A DNA stretch of 64,000 nt from Tillandsia leiboldiana. Its lineage: Eukaryota; Streptophyta; Magnoliopsida; Poales; Bromeliaceae. Shown here piece after piece: positions 21,076 through 32,497 of this stretch (positions are counted from its first letter, which is position 1; each line of letters begins with the position of its first letter). Made by a program: the position numbers and the translations under genes. The notes under the pieces are model-generated. The model was given only the letters and a program-made list of their open reading frames with translations, was not told the DNA's origin and searched no databases. Where the stretch lies: NCBI GenBank assembly GCA_029204045.2, contig CM055077.1:14398584-14462583 (forward strand), read 5' to 3'.

Positions 21076-24000
21076 TGTTTATTTTGGAGTCCGGATGCCC
21101 AAAAACGGACCCCCGGAAGTTTTCTGCGCAAATTGGTGCATGGGGGGACCGGTGGACCGGCCAGGGACACGTGGCGGCTCCTCATTGGGCCGGCGGACGC
21201 CTCCCGGTCCATGGAAAGGGCCGCCGGTGCATGGTGGACCGGCGGGCCACGTGGCAGCACGCGGTTGGGCCGGTGCAGGGCGCGCGGCGCACGGGAGGGT
21301 GCGCGGGCAGCGCGGGCAGGCCGGGCAGGCCGGGCAGGCGCGGAGGGGGCGTGGTGCACGGTGGACCGGGGCGCGCCACGTGGCGGCCCCGGGTTGGCTG
21401 GTCCATGTGCGCGTGGCGCACGCGGTGCCATGCGGCGGCGGCCGTACGCGCACATGGGCGCACGTGGGCGCACGTGGCGGCGGTGCCCGCCGACAGCCGT
21501 GTCGGGCGGGGCCACGTGTTGCCACGCCGTTGGCTGGGTCACCCACCTTGCCGCCAATCACGGGGGACACGTGGCGCTTCCCCGTTGGGCCCGCACGATT
21601 GCCGCCTGTTTGGCGGACACGTGGCGGGCCGTGGGCCGGGTCGGACGGCCGGTTGGACGGGAAGGGATCCCGTGCGCGGGCGGGCTGGGCCGGGCCGCAC
21701 TGTGCGCGCCCGGAAAACCCTGGGCCGGGCCGCACTGTAGCCGCCCGAAACGTGGCCTGGGCTGCACTGTTCACGCCCGAAAGTGGGCCTGGGCACTGTA
21801 GCCGCCCGAAAGTTGGGACATGAAGGTCATTTTCCCAATTGTTTTATTGGGCCTATAAATAGCCCTTCCCCTCCCTTCTTTTCTCCATTTTCCGAGAGAA
21901 AGAGAGAGAATCTGAGAGAGGTCATTGAAGAGAAGTTGTTCCTCACTGATTTTTCTACCTCGTGGTGCGTTCCCAGATTTTCTGGAAGTTCGACAGCGGC
22001 GATCCGGATTTTACAGTGTGCCTCGTTTTTCCCCAAGCTTGGCCCGTTATCGTCGCATTTCAGTCCGAGGAGTCCCCTGCGCAGTACAGGAGTCCTGTTT
22101 CGACGATTTCTTTGCCAGTGTGTTCCTAAGAGGTAGGGCTTCGTTTTTCGTGTTGGTCGTTTCTCTGGATTCAGATTCCTTGGCACGATTCCCGAGGTGT
22201 TTTGACCCCCTCTTTTGCTGTTTGGGTTTTTGGACAGCGGCGACTTCGACGAATTGTTTCTCCGCGTAGGAATATCAGATTGAGGCGATTCAAGAGTCGA
22301 TTTTGGGCTACTTTTCGCGAGGAACACAACCGTGATTTTTCTGAGATTTTAGGAGCTCGGGGCAGAGGTGAAATTCCTCATTTTGCGTGCTGATTATAAA
22401 AACAGCAAATCTGTTTTGAGACTTGTAGTTCTTACACCATATACACTTATGTGATGTTGTAGGATACTGTTTCAGCTGACGGTGTGCATAGAGGACAGCG
22501 GGTATTTTCTTGGGTATTGGGCACGCTTTTCGAGGTGGGTGGTTGTTGCTTACCTCATTACTGACTATCTCACTAGGAGTATTAGAGATTCCCGACTTTA
22601 AACAGATAATCGGTACTTGTACTCATGAAATGCATAAGTAAACCCCACAAATAATATGACAGCTCATTTATGGTAAACTGGGACACTGTTGTTGGACATA
22701 TGCTGTAAACTATCATCGCATGCTAAAGTATTATCATAAAACCATCTTTTCTAAATAAATATTTAAATACTTTCCTTCTGTTTCTAAATGCGAACCTTTG
22801 CATGCTTGTTTGGACATCTAGATAGGCTACTATTTATTGCTACACTATCTTTGGGACTTGACTTAGGAGAAACCATGTTTCACTATTCTCCTTCGTATTC
22901 GGATATATGTTGCTCGGTTTGAGCAGGGTTTGGGATAGTGTGGTTAAGGCTGGAGTCTGGGACAAGTTTGACTCGATAATATACTGTGGGGCATGGTAGT
23001 AACCGCGGACTTGAGGCGGTTAGCCAGCTGTTGATTACTCTATCAGATCTTGGGCTTATCGGGTGTTGCGGCAGCCGCGGACATTAGGCGGTAGACCGGG
23101 TGTTCACGTATGCATCAGATCGGGTTTCAGATTTTCCTAGTGGATGGTGTTTCCCACTTGATTACTATTGCATCTGATTGGGGATCAGGGTTACTTTAGT
23201 GGATGGATATTTCCCACTTTGATCATAGTCATGATCCAGTCCTGCTATTGTGAGATATTAGTTACAGAGATGCTTGATACAGAGATACTTGATACAGGGA
23301 TACTGTACATACTTTACTCGTGTGGGTCGCTCCCCTCGAGTGCCACTCCGGAGTAGGCTTTACACCGTGCCGAGCGCCGGGCACCTTGATGAGTTGCGAT
23401 TGGTGACAGAGCAGGCAGTGCCAGTACTTCCTGGCCCTTTGATTGGATTTCTTTGGGTAGTTAGATTTACAGTTGCATGCATATACCGTAACCTTTGGCA
23501 CAGCATCTAGAGGCATAGTAGTGGTAGTTTCTCTTTTTCCAGCAGTCTATATTGCATACCACTGTTCCTTCCTTTTTGCCTCTTATAGTCCTAGTGGGTG
23601 TGTCAGCATTTGAGGTTTTACCCACTAGGGGAGGCTACTGGTTTATCTAGTAGTTCTCACCCCCATTGTTGTTTTCTGTCTTCTTCCTTTTGTTTTGCAG
23701 AGTCATCTGCGCGAGCTGCTGGGCCATCAGCGGCTGATCGAGGTAAGAGGATTGCGGACTAGCTAGATCATCTACCCCGACTGTGAGAGTAGCTGGACTT
23801 TTATTGCACCCCTTTTGTATCTCAGATTACAGTAGTTTACTTTTGGGACTGGTTTAGCCAGCTGTTTGTATTTTGGTTAGTGAGCTGGGAGTTTATTGTA
23901 CTTTATTTCAGCTTGTATCTTATTTCCAGTCTGAGATTACTTATAGTTCTTTTAGTTCAGCTCTGTTTATGCTCTTCTATTGTATATCTTATATCTGAGC

Positions 24001-24092
24001 AGGTTACCAGCGCTTCGTGTACATGGAAAATTCTGTGTGCACGGCGGATCTGTTGGCGAGCCTGGGTTCTGGTTTACACCCGGGGCGTGACA
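21076..24092 (+). mobile_element. 3' LTR of gypsy I, 5'-truncated
   Basis: This matches 5' LTR positions from about 12659 to 15665 and lacks the first ~230 bp of the LTR. Integrase coding sequence (GATGTCTT) passes directly into LTR sequence, with a CTT shared at the join. A TATA box is at 21854-21861. It carries one extra 9-bp GC unit and one extra G relative to the 5' LTR. The terminal GCGTGACA is followed by the target duplication CTTGG. Confidence 0.92.
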
Positions 24093-24097
24093 CTTGG

Positions 24098-24547
24098 GGT
24101 CGTGGCCAGTGCCGTTTATCAGGAACATGATGAAAATGTGGTGCGTAAGTCTCATGATAGCAATCCATACTATACCAACGTGAACAAAAAATATGATAGG
24201 CTATTCTTATTTGTGAAGTACTACAAACTGCTAGGAGATGCGAGTAAGGTATTCCCGTTAAATGAAATTCGCCACATGAGCATTCCGTATCTGTTCCATT
24301 CACAATCACTTTGTATGAGAAATCTTCAGTATTTAATTCAAATTATGTCAGGCCAAATCGTTGGACAATATGTCGTCGCGCCGTATCCATACCTTCCGTA
24401 ATTATACTTTGTATTTTAGGAGCTAGCGTGCCCGTCACACTTTCACCATAATCACGGCGTTGTAAGAAATACATATTAAGTTTATAAATATCGCCGCAAC
24501 AAAAGCCGTGATAGGCAAAGCACGAACCCCCTTAAGTACCCCATTTA
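24098..24547 (-). pseudogene. MULE transposase pseudogene, SWIM-finger part
   Basis: On the minus strand this carries the region after the DDE domain: LKGVRALPITAFV at the upper end, then after a frame change the segment LNMYFLQRRDYGE, then a SWIM zinc finger (CSCGEFHLTGIPYSHLLAVC) and a YAPHFHHVPDKRHWP tail. That order is typical of plant Mutator-like transposases. The frame change (about 24480) and one in-frame stop (about 24350) make it a pseudogene. It continues at 12424 after removal of gypsy I, and at 26072 after removal of the Harbinger-like element. Confidence 0.85.
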
Positions 24548-24689
24548 GGCCTTGTTTGTTTGGAGAACGGGAACGGGAATAGCGGGTTTATCCCCCTTAT
24601 TCTGCCAAACGCACCTGAAATCGTCTGGTATTGCTTAACCCAGAATAGCGAGAATAGCGGGATTAACAAAACCCACCTTAATATTTTAC

Positions 24690-25165
24690 TTTACTTTTTA
24701 CTTTTTTTTTTACCATTCTACCCTTTTTCCTTTACTTTTACTTTTACTTTACTTTTACTTTTACTTTTTTTTTTACCATTCTCTCTCCTCTCTCCTCCCC
24801 CCCCCCCCTTTTCCACCCGTGAAAGACACTCTCTCTCTCCCTCTTGTCACTCTCTCTCTCCCTCTCCCTCTTGTCACTCTCTCTCTCTCCCTCTTGGAAT
24901 CCGAACTCCCCTCTTCTCATCTTCTTCCTCCTCCCTCCTCTCCGCTCCGCTCCTCCCTCCTCTACGCCCCCCCCGAGACCCCCGCTGCCGCCGCCCCCCC
25001 CCGCGTCCGGGCCCCCGAGGCCGCCGCCACCCGAGGCCGCCGCCCTCCGCGCTCCTCCCTCCTCTCCCTCCGCCCCCCCGAGGTCCCCGTTGCCGGCCGG
25101 CCCCCGCGTCCCGGCCCCCGAGGCCGCCGCCCCCCCGCGCTCCTCCCTCCTCTCCCTCCGCCCCC
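24690..25165. repeat. Pyrimidine-rich and GC-rich low-complexity block
   Basis: CTTTTA-type repeats, then CT-rich microsatellites (CTCTCTCTCC and CCCTCTTGTCACTCTC repeats), then a GC-rich stretch of CCCGAGGCCGCCGCC motifs. The segment GCTCCTCCCTCCTCTCCCTC occurs twice (about 25047 and 25139), a roughly 90-bp duplication. Proline/serine-rich frames here are compositional; a captured host exon is possible but unproven. Confidence 0.7.
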
Positions 25166-25184
25166 CCGAGCTATTAATAAAATT

Positions 25185-25930
25185 AAATTAAATGTATTAT
25201 TTTATAATAATACATTTTAATTATGATTATTAATTTATTTAAATTTTCTTAAACCAAAAATCTATTAATTAAGACGAGAAAAACAAGGTTAGCAAATTTT
25301 AATGACATAATAAAGCTCGTTGGTACAAATTTACAAATATTTATCAAATATACGAATTTTGTGAATTTTTAAAAAAATTTATATTAAAAATTATTTATTT
25401 AAAATTATTATTATAAAATTGTAAATCTTAAAATTAAAATGGTGAAATTTTATATTTTAAATTTAATTTTTAAATTGAACAGATTAAAAATTAAATTAAA
25501 TGTATTATTTTATAATAATACATTTTAATTAAGATTATTAATTTATTTAGATTTTCTTAAACCAATAATCTATGAATTAAGACGAGATAAATGAGGTTAG
25601 CAAATTTTAATGACATAATAAAGCTCGTTGGTACAAATTTACAAATATTTATCAAATATACGAATTTTGTGAATATTTTAAAAAATTTATATTAAAAATT
25701 AATTATTTAAATTTAATATTATAAAATTATAAATCTTAAAATTAAAATGGTGAAATTTTATATTTTAAATTTAAATTTTAAGTTGAAAAAATTATTTATT
25801 AAATTAAATGTATTATTTTAATAAGGATTATAATTTTACTTTTATTTTTTTAAACTATTAATCTATTAATTAAAACGAACTAATCAATTTTTAACAACTT
25901 TTATCACATATTAACTCTTGGGGGCAAAAA
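25185..25930. repeat. 308-bp tandem repeat, two copies plus a partial third
   Basis: The marker TGTATTATTTTA occurs at 25193, 25501 and 25809, a constant spacing of 308 bp. The first two copies share long blocks such as AATGACATAATAAAGCTCG; the third is shorter and more diverged. AT-rich and non-coding. Confidence 0.88.
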
Positions 25931-26071
25931 GGTAATTTACCCTTCTTATCCTCTTTATCCCTCCTATTCCCAAGTTCTCATTCCCAAACATGATTAAGCT
26001 CTAGTTCCCAACTTTATACCTATCCCCGGTTTAGCGGGAACTGGCTTAACCCCGAACCAAACGCAGCCTTA

Positions 26072-26611
26072 AGGTTTTAGAAAGATCCGTAGTCATCAAC
26101 CTAAATCGTTGCCCTCCATCAAATACCCTTGCCCAATACTTTTTGTATCTTTCAATATCATCCACCCACTTTCAAACATCATAATCCAACGCATCTAATT
26201 CTTTCTTTAGCTTATAATATTCTGTCGGTATTGAAGCACTTCCGATAGAATAGAATTTATCTAACAAAATATTATTTTTAAAACGCTTATTCATATTTGT
26301 TTTTATGTGTCGAAGATACCAACGATACGAATGACCCTGTCGTGGAGGATATATATCAGCCACTATTTCCCTCAATCCAGAAAATCGATCAGATATAAAA
26401 TAAATTGCTTTATTGCGAGTAACATATTGACGTATGTTATGCATAAACCATCGCCAACTCCATCCATTCTCCCCTTCACAAATGACAAATGTTAAAGGAT
26501 ATATTCCATTATTTGCATCTGCAGCTGTCGTTATCAATGCATGACCTTCGTATTTGCCGTACATGTGAGTGACATCAATACTCACTACCGGCCGGCAATG
26601 TGCAAATCCAC
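26072..26611 (-). pseudogene. MULE transposase pseudogene, catalytic-domain part
   Basis: On the minus strand this opens in frame at GFAHCRPVVS, then IDVTHMYGKYEGHALITTA, the usual start of the plant MULE transposase domain with the first catalytic Asp, then FISDRFSGLREIV, which holds a later conserved Asp, and a WARVFDGGQRFRLMTTDL segment typical of the domain end. A stop after ALDYDV (about 26170) breaks the frame. The N-terminal third is absent because LTR3 begins at 26612. The 3' continuation is at 24098-24547 and 12226-12424. Confidence 0.88.
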
Positions 26612-29448
26612 TGTCACTCCCCGAGTATAAACCAGAACTCGGGCTCGTCTACAGATCCGCCGTGCACACGGAATTTCCCGCGTACACGAAGCGCCGGTAA
26701 CCAGCTCAGATATAACATATATAAAAAAAGAGCAATAAAAGCAGAGCTGAACTAAAACTACTACATCTCAGACTGAACTGGAAGTAAAAATATAATACAG
26801 TACATCTGTAAAAATAATACATCTGTCTCTCCCAGCTCACCAAAATAAATACAATCAGCTGGCAAAAGCCAGACCCAAAAGTAAAAGTACAACCGTCTGA
26901 GGAAATATGGGTACACCAACCGTCCAGCTAACTCGCTCATCCTGCCTCGAGATCTATCTACTCAACCGTCCTCTCTCCTCGACCCGCCACTGAAAGCCCA
27001 GGAGCACCCGCAGATGACACTGCAAAACAAGGGAGAAAAAAAAAAAAGGAAAGAAGAATGAGGGTGAGAACTACTAGTAAACCAGTAGTCTCCCCTAGTG
27101 GGTAAATCCTCAAACTCCGAAGCACCCACTAGGTCTACCAGAGGCAAAAGGGAAAGAAGAGTGGTAAGCAATAAAGACAGCTGAAGAAAGGAAACTACCA
27201 CTGCTATGCCTCTAAATGCAGTCCTAGACTGGAATAGCCATAAATATGCATCAGCAACCAAAACCGTCCCAATAAACCCAATCTATGCCGCCCTCATCAT
27301 CGGGCAAGTAAGCCGCGCCGATGTGATAGCAAAACTCCTGCTGCCGCCCTCATCATCGGGCAAGTAAGCCGCGCCGATGTGATAGTAAAACTCCTGCTGC
27401 CGCCCTCATCATCGGGCAAGTAAGCCGCACCGATGTGATAGCAAAACTCAATGCCTGTCTGACCCCCACTCTCCGGAGGGGAACTCGAGGGGAGCTACCC
27501 ACACGAGGAAAGTAACCATGTCACAAGTATCATAAAAGCAGGACTGGATCACTATAATGCCTAAGTGGAACAAATCCCTCCACCAAAGAAAACCCCGATC
27601 CCAAATTTGATGCATAAGTAAACATCCGGTCAATCGCCCAATATCCGCGATTGCCGCAATACCCCACAATCTATAATCAAGTCCAATACCTGACAATCGG
27701 TCAACCGCCCAATATCCGCGGTTGCCGTAATACCCCAGAAACCAAAATCCAGGCCCCGGCTACACTATCCCAAACCCCTGCTCAAACCCGAGCAACAAGA
27801 ACCACCTGACTAAAGAATAAGGAGAAAAGAAACAAATATGGTTTCTCCTAAGTCAAGTTCCAACATGATAGTGTAGCAATAAAAGATGGCCTAACTAGAT
27901 GTCCATACAAGCATGCAAAAGTCCTCATGCAAGATGAAAGAAAGAGTACCAAATAACAGTTCCATATGTGTATCAAATAATAGATCTGCATAGATATAAC
28001 CATCATGCTAAAATCATCAGCCAACTACACATGTATATAATCCTTGATCCATAATAAATCACCAAAGTGGTACCCGCACATAGATATGTCATCATGTCCC
28101 AACAATGAATCCATTTTATCAACTTTTACAAAAGTCTATGTGCTAACATGGCATGTTAATTATCACTAATAAAAATGTCCCCACAATCATCTTCTCACAT
28201 TAATATTTCCCCAATAATATTCCCAACATGATATGTCCACAAGATTAGTCTCATATAAACCACTAATCACCCTCACATGAACCATCCACCTATACATGTC
28301 CAAAAATCCACAAGTGGTACCCACCATCTAGATAAATCACATTGTCCCCAATAACATAGTCAATTCCACATGCAAGGTTAAGTGTTAATATAGCTAACCA
28401 ATTACCCACACAGGCATGCATAATTCCAACCCCGATCATGATTAATCAAAATGCCCAATAGAGGATCTCTCTAATATTCCTAGTGAGTATGTCAGAAAAA
28501 GAGGGATATAGCAACCACCCACCTGGAAACGCGCAATCCACAGCTATAAAAGTCTCCTCGCTGTCCAACATTCCTTTCCCCGCAAAACACCCCAAAACTC
28601 CAAATATAAACCAAACGGCGTACAATCAATCACAATTAATGTACGATATGCCGCTATCCAAACAAGCAGTCCTGAAAATGGCTAAATCTCACATACGAGA
28701 TGAACTCGGAAAAATCCGGAAAAATAACCGCTACGATCCTCGCGGCGAGCCGATCGAAACGAGTACCTGCACGTCCCAATCCGAGTCTTGTAGGTCGAGT
28801 TACAAAATCAACAAGATGACCATCTCGAAATTCCCAAGAACAAAATCTGTACAACTCCGCCCAGAAAAAGTGGGATTTTTACCTTCGTGCCAACCTCCAA
28901 AAATTCTAGAAAAATCACGGTAATGTTCCTTGCGTTGCGTAAATATAAATCAAGTACTTGCACGCCTTATTCCATCGCTCGAGCGCGGAGAAAACCCATA
29001 AAAACTCCAATGCTGTCCAAAACTCCGCCCCAGAAAATGAGGTCACAAAATGATCCGTAAAACCCATAAAAACCTTGGAATGGAAGGAAACTATAGACAC
29101 GAAAAATCGTAGCCCTACCTGTCGTGAAAACACCGGCGCAAGAATCGCCCAAAAAGATGGTCGAAGTAGCCCGGGGGAGCCCGCGCACCGGAACGCGACG
29201 GAGAAGATCACCGGTGAAGGAACGTCGCGACGCACCGAATCACCGTAAATATCGAAGAGCGTGCCTCCTAAAATCCCCGGGAATCCTCCACAAGGTGCAG
29301 CACACAAGGGGGAAGAGGTTTGCTGTAGAACTCTTAGAGAGAAAACGCCCAGAAAAGGTCCAAATCGCAGCTCAAACCGGCCTTTTTATAGGCCAAACGA
29401 AACAATTCCGAAATCCCCCTTGGGTCCCCGGATTCGGGCGCCAAATCC
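26612..29448 (-). mobile_element. LTR3, Tekay-like gypsy LTR, first part
   Basis: It begins TGTCACTCCCCGAG at the boundary with the MULE pseudogene and aligns in order with LTR1 and LTR2, including the CTCGAGGGGAGCTACCC block near 27485. Because its low end meets MULE rather than a PBS, it is either a 3' LTR or a solo LTR. A minus-strand TATA-like box is at 29383-29390. It is interrupted at 29449 by a gag-only Sirevirus (AATCC duplication) and resumes at 35842. Confidence 0.82.
27286..27453. repeat. 56-bp tandem repeat, three copies, in LTR3
   Basis: Three consecutive units each contain CCGCCCTCATCATCGGGCAA and GCCGATGTGATAG, differing at single positions. The other Tekay-like LTRs here lack the expansion. 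Confidence 0.9.
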
Positions 29449-30823
29449 TGTAGAGTTATTATGGATCCACAAGGATCTAAATAGGTACTATCAAACAACT
29501 AGAGGGGGGGTGAATAGGTGTAATACTTAAAAACTCAATCTCAGTGCAAAATAAAAACCAATGCGGAAAATAAAAACAGCACACCGAGATATACGTGGAA
29601 ACTCCAATCCAGGAGAAAAACCACGGGACCAACACGCAATAACAATCCACTAAGAATAGAAGAATAACAAGGTGATTACCGACTCCACGGACTCAAACCC
29701 CTCCTTCAGCTTCTTCGGACCTTGCGCTGACCGGTTGGATATCCACGCAATAACAATCCCTAAGAAAAGAAGAATAACAAGGTGATTACCGTCTCCACGG
29801 ATTTAACCCCTCCTTCAATTTCTTGGACCTCGCGCTCCACCGTTTTGCCCGTCCACTGCTCACGTTCGAATCCACGAACGCACGCTTCGAATCCCACGAA
29901 ACGCCTTTAGCACACCGAATCCACGATGCCACGTCGAATCCACGACGCAAACTCAGTCGATAAGAATATTGACTTCGATGGTGATCCTCTGCTTAGATTC
30001 TCATTGAGGAACCGTAGAAGAAATCTCTAAGCAAAGATTAGATCAATTCGACAAAAGATATGTTCTTGAAAGAACCATCGAATTGACCTAAAAGAGGCTA
30101 TGAAGAAGATCGATAAAAACCTAGCCTCTAGGGTTGCTCTCAAGTGTTTTATAAATTGATCGGCCGTAGCTCCCACGTTTTTGAGAAACCCTAAGTGTCT
30201 ATTTATAGTTTAGAAACCTTTGGAAAGAGATAAGAATCAAAAACTTACCTTATCTGGAAATTTTCAGGACGGCGATCCGGATCGGATTTACTGCGATCCG
30301 GATCGTCGTAACGAGATTGACGATTCCAGAAAACCAAGGGTTCGGGATCCGGATCGCATTGCCCGATCCGGATCGTTCATACAAATCAGAAAACTTAACA
30401 TTCGGGATCCGGATCGGAAATTGCATGGATCCGGATCGAAGTCTTGTATGAAGCAACAACCTTCGGATCCGGATCGTTGGCCCTGATCCGGATCCTGAAC
30501 ATGTCCGAACACCAGTTTTTGATTATTATGAAATTAAAAATTCTTCCAAGTGTTTCTATACTATAAGAAAGTATTCGGATCACCAAAATTATTTAGTTAA
30601 CCATACCTGATCCTTTTGAATACTTTCTTCTTGAGATTGATGTAACTGATCCACAATTCTTCAACTTCAATCTTCAAGATTCAAGACACTGAGTGTCAAC
30701 TTGAGCTCTTGTTGAATCTTCTCTAAGTCTTTGATTGCTGATTGACAATTTGATCCCTTTAAGACTCCGACTCAACTCACTGACTTGACTCACGAAATAT
30801 GCCAATACCAAAATGCCGTAACA
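29449..30823 (-). mobile_element. 3' LTR of gag-only Sirevirus (family A)
   Basis: Runs from TGTAGAGTTATTATGG to GCCGTAACA. It contains a hairpin array with AATCCA loops (about 29866-29950), a minus-strand TATA box (30200-30207) and eight GATCCGGATC palindromes (about 30276-30497), in that order from the low-coordinate end. The GGGGGGTGAATAGGTG block near 29505 is shared with the other Sirevirus LTRs here. Confidence 0.92.
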
Positions 30824-30837
30824 ATCTCCCCCTTTGG
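30824..30837 (-). promoter_or_regulatory. Polypurine tract of gag-only Sirevirus
   Basis: CCAAAGGGGGAGAT on the minus strand, directly before the 3' LTR start TGTTACGG. Related AGGGGGAGA motifs recur at about 31152, 31210, 31242 and 31308. Confidence 0.85.
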
Positions 30838-32497
30838 CAATTTCGTGACAAAACCCAAAAATACATAAAAGCGCTCAAGTCACTTATCTTAAATCAAAAA
30901 TCGAAATTCAATGTTATCACCAAAACATTGATTTTCTTTGCGTGAAAGATCCAATAAATACAAAATTACATTTGAACCAAACAGTCCTAGAACATACTCT
31001 ATGACTTAGGACTTGGAGTCTTAAAGTGATGTAATTCCTGCAAAACAAAACTCCAAACAAAATCAAACGTCAGTCGTTAGAAATTAAAATCCTACATTTG
31101 ATTCATCCTTTTGGTTCTTTTGTTTTTCCCAGCTCTTTCAACCTTTCTTTGTCTCCCCCTATCTTGAGCATCTCTAACATGTTCTCCATGTTCTTGAGCA
31201 TCTATGTTCTCCCCCTTTGTGGTACGATCATCATTTTCCGTTCTCCCCCATTTTTCCATTTTCGTTTCGTTTGTCCTCTCTTGATGATCTCATCTCCGTC
31301 ATTTCTCTCTCCCCCTTTTTGTCACAAATTGTCAAACAGTGAACATACTAGACAAAAGGAAATTACTAACAAAATTAGTTCATGGAGAAAGAGAGATAAA
31401 AGCTCAGTTCTGGTATATATAACAAAAATGCAGATTGCGTACCGGTACCAGAAAGCAAAAAATTAAATAATTTCTTGAAACAAATCCAGATTTAGAATCT
31501 TTTCAAATACCGATTTGTATACCATCAAGAAATCAATTTAAGTGCTTTAAACAGTGAATTCACCACAGATGTCATTCAATCCAATTAATTTCACAAAATT
31601 AAAAAGATTTACTCCAAAATCATGAAAATAAAGGTAAAACATTATAAACCGTTTTTCATGTTATATTCATCAAACACAAGTCATCAAAAATAATCTTGAG
31701 ATCCAAAGTCTATCAAGATGTAACGGATTTACAAAGATGACATACGGAGATTTCCAAACGACATCAATCTTGAATTCTACCCTTTCAAATTGAGATAAGC
31801 ACTAAAATACCTAAGGGTGGCTCTTTGAGCATCTTTCAACTATCCCACCTTATACCAACCAGGAGATTGTTCAACATATAAGAGTTTTGCATATAAATCT
31901 CCAAATGCTTCAACTAAAGATTTTCTCATAAAATACTATCAAGCATCCATAACATGTGGTAGCTTCACACACAAACCGGACGACCGGGGTGGCAGCTCTT
32001 TCCTACATGTGGTGGTAGTTTTCACACTCCTTTCGGATGTAACTCTTTCCACATCTTTTGCAAATCATTTCAATACCCTTGAAAGAATGCAATCTCTTAC
32101 GTGAAAGAATTAAATCCCAAATTTTAGTCTATCGGTTGTCTCACGTTTATCACAATGAATTCACACAACCGAGATAGATTAAGCATCTAAAGATCACACA
32201 TGATTTCTAAAATTTGATGCTTATAAATCAAAAACTCCTATAATGAAGTATCTTCAAGATTATGATTAAGGAGTAAAGTTGATAATCCAAATAAAATTAA
32301 TTTGGAGTGAATAAAAGTGAAGCCCTTTTTATTCAATGCACTTGTTCAGTAAAAACCCTTTTGTTCAAAAACAAAGTATAAAAACGAAGAGCATTGAGAA
32401 ACATGTAATGCAGAGATTAAGAAAAATATGAAAGGAAAACTAATCAAAGCATTACATACAGTCATAAGCTATTTAGAACTTAAGACAAGGAAAGATA
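30838..32497 (-). other. Non-coding internal region of gag-only Sirevirus
   Basis: About 1.66 kb of AT-rich sequence between gag and the polypurine tract, where autonomous Sireviruses have pol and an env-like ORF. I see no pol or env-like remnant in any frame. The segment nearest the polypurine tract (31098-31340) contains repeated extra AGGGGGAGA motifs on the minus strand. Confidence 0.7.

Larger units (their letters stand above)
12425..24092 (+). mobile_element. Gypsy element I (Tekay/Del-like), defective, complete outline
   Basis: An 11.7-kb plus-strand LTR retrotransposon flanked by CTTAG (12420-12424) and CTTGG (24093-24097). Order: 5' LTR, PBS, one gag-pol frame, truncated 3' LTR. It sits in a MULE pseudogene whose reading frame rejoins across the insertion. 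It cannot be autonomous: Cassandra splits gag, the RT and integrase carry active-site changes, and a deletion removed the end of pol, the polypurine tract and the start of the 3' LTR. The two LTRs keep the same length with few substitutions over their last ~2.3 kb (13376-15665 and 21803-24092, offset 8427), so insertion was fairly recent. Confidence 0.92.
24548..26068. mobile_element. PIF/Harbinger-like non-autonomous DNA transposon
   Basis: A 1521-bp insertion in the MULE pseudogene flanked by TTA (24545-24547 and 26069-26071). Its ends are inverted repeats: GGCCTTGTTTGTTTGG on the left and, reversed, GGCTGCGTTTGGTTCGG on the right. TTA duplications and GGCC/GGCT...GTTTGGTT ends are typical of PIF/Harbinger (Tourist-like) elements. 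There is no transposase. The interior holds a pyrimidine-rich and GC-rich block and a 308-bp tandem repeat, making it large for a MITE. Confidence 0.8.

Noticed and set aside
24004..24309. A single small protein spanning the LTR end and the flanking DNA
   Set aside because: It is a fusion frame: the SWIM finger of the MULE pseudogene read into the gypsy I LTR.
24560..25220. Proline- and serine-rich proteins
   Set aside because: They arise from CT microsatellites and GC-rich low-complexity sequence inside the Harbinger-like element.
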